From: Labilithrix luteola
Lineage (GTDB): Bacteria > Myxococcota_A > Polyangia > Polyangiales > Polyangiaceae
NCBI GenBank assembly: GCA_026225435.1
Contig: JAMFST010000379.1
Coordinates: 1 to 6,064, forward strand
Reading direction: 5' to 3'
Length of the DNA stretch: 6,064 nucleotides
A model generated the notes under the pieces. That model made no database searches. It was not told the origin of the DNA and saw nothing but the letters and a program-made list of their open reading frames with translations. The position numbers were made by a program, and so were the translations under genes. This document shows positions 5,848-6,064 of the stretch, in pieces. The stretch's first letter is position 1. Each line of letters opens with the position of its first letter.

Positions 5848-6064
5848 ATGGACCGTTTGCTCGTCGAGCCCGCACACACGATCGCCAGCGCCGAGGCGAT
5901 GGTGGGGACCTCGCTCGTGATGAAGCAGCTGCGCGAGCGGGTGAGCTGCCTCGCCGTCAGCGACGCGCCGGTGCTGGTGACCGGAGAGCGCGGGGTCGGC
6001 AAGAAGGTGGTCGCCCGCGAGCTGCACGACCGCGGATCACGCCGGCTCGGGCCGCTGGTGATCA
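5848..6064 (+). CDS. Sigma-54-dependent transcriptional activator (NtrC/PspF type), 3' partial
   Basis: Only the first 72 residues are in the window; the frame is open to the last base. The protein begins almost directly in the AAA+ domain that contacts sigma-54: the family pattern V-G-x-S-x-x-M-x-x-L appears as VGTSLVMKQL at 19-28, and the nucleotide-binding Walker A loop is GERGVGKK at 46-53. It continues with VVARELHDRGSRR, which matches the usual V-A-R-x-[IL]-H-x-x-S-x-R. Such ATPases remodel sigma-54 RNA polymerase bound at -24/-12 promoters. No receiver, GAF, PAS or FHA domain precedes the AAA+ domain, so the layout resembles PspF; a sensor could still follow at the C-terminus outside the window. 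The GAFTGA loop and Fis-type DNA-binding helix would lie beyond the edge. A good ribosome binding site at 5836-5841 supports the start. It is divergent from the MFS gene and may control it. Confidence 0.88.
   Translation, partial: MDRLLVEPAHTIASAEAMVGTSLVMKQLRERVSCLAVSDAPVLVTGERGVGKKVVARELHDRGSRRLGPLVI

Noticed and set aside
4397..5875. 492-codon open frame on the minus strand over the MFS gene
   Set aside because: It is a frame-shifted shadow giving an Arg/Pro-rich product without motifs, while the alternative frame encodes a proper 12-helix transporter.

Overview
The window is GC-rich and densely coded, and it probably comes from a deltaproteobacterial-type genome, most likely Myxococcota. 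That assignment is inferred from four things: strong G/C preference at codon third positions, a lipoprotein with a long Ser/Gly tether, an NtrC-type sigma-54 activator, and a STAS-like small protein of a kind I associate with myxobacteria. No rRNA, tRNA, CRISPR array, transposase or phage gene is visible.

Layout. (1) Positions 1-1289, plus strand: the 3' part of a CrtC/AttH-type lipocalin-like protein, followed after 11 bp by a small STAS-like protein. They probably form one transcript. (2) Positions 1342-3030, minus strand: a large AidB-type acyl-CoA dehydrogenase, convergent with the first pair. (3) Positions 3183-4469, plus strand: a secreted, lipid-anchored GH5 family glycoside hydrolase resembling fungal Cel5A-type cellulases. 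It is divergent from the dehydrogenase across a 152-bp gap. (4) Positions 4474-5718, minus strand: a 12-helix MFS transporter, tail-to-tail with the hydrolase and only 4 bp away. (5) Positions 5848-6064, plus strand: the first 72 codons of an NtrC/PspF-type sigma-54-dependent activator, divergent from the transporter and cut by the window end.

The genes do not make an obvious single pathway. The most plausible functional link is local: the transporter and the sigma-54 activator share a 129-bp divergent control region. It holds two perfect dyad symmetries, one of them directly against the transporter start codon. The GH5 enzyme is notable because one normally conserved active-site histidine reads as glutamine, while both catalytic glutamates are intact. 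The first two genes have visibly lower third-position GC than the rest. I see no convincing new multi-gene system; the best leads are the operator-like palindromes and the altered GH5 active site.
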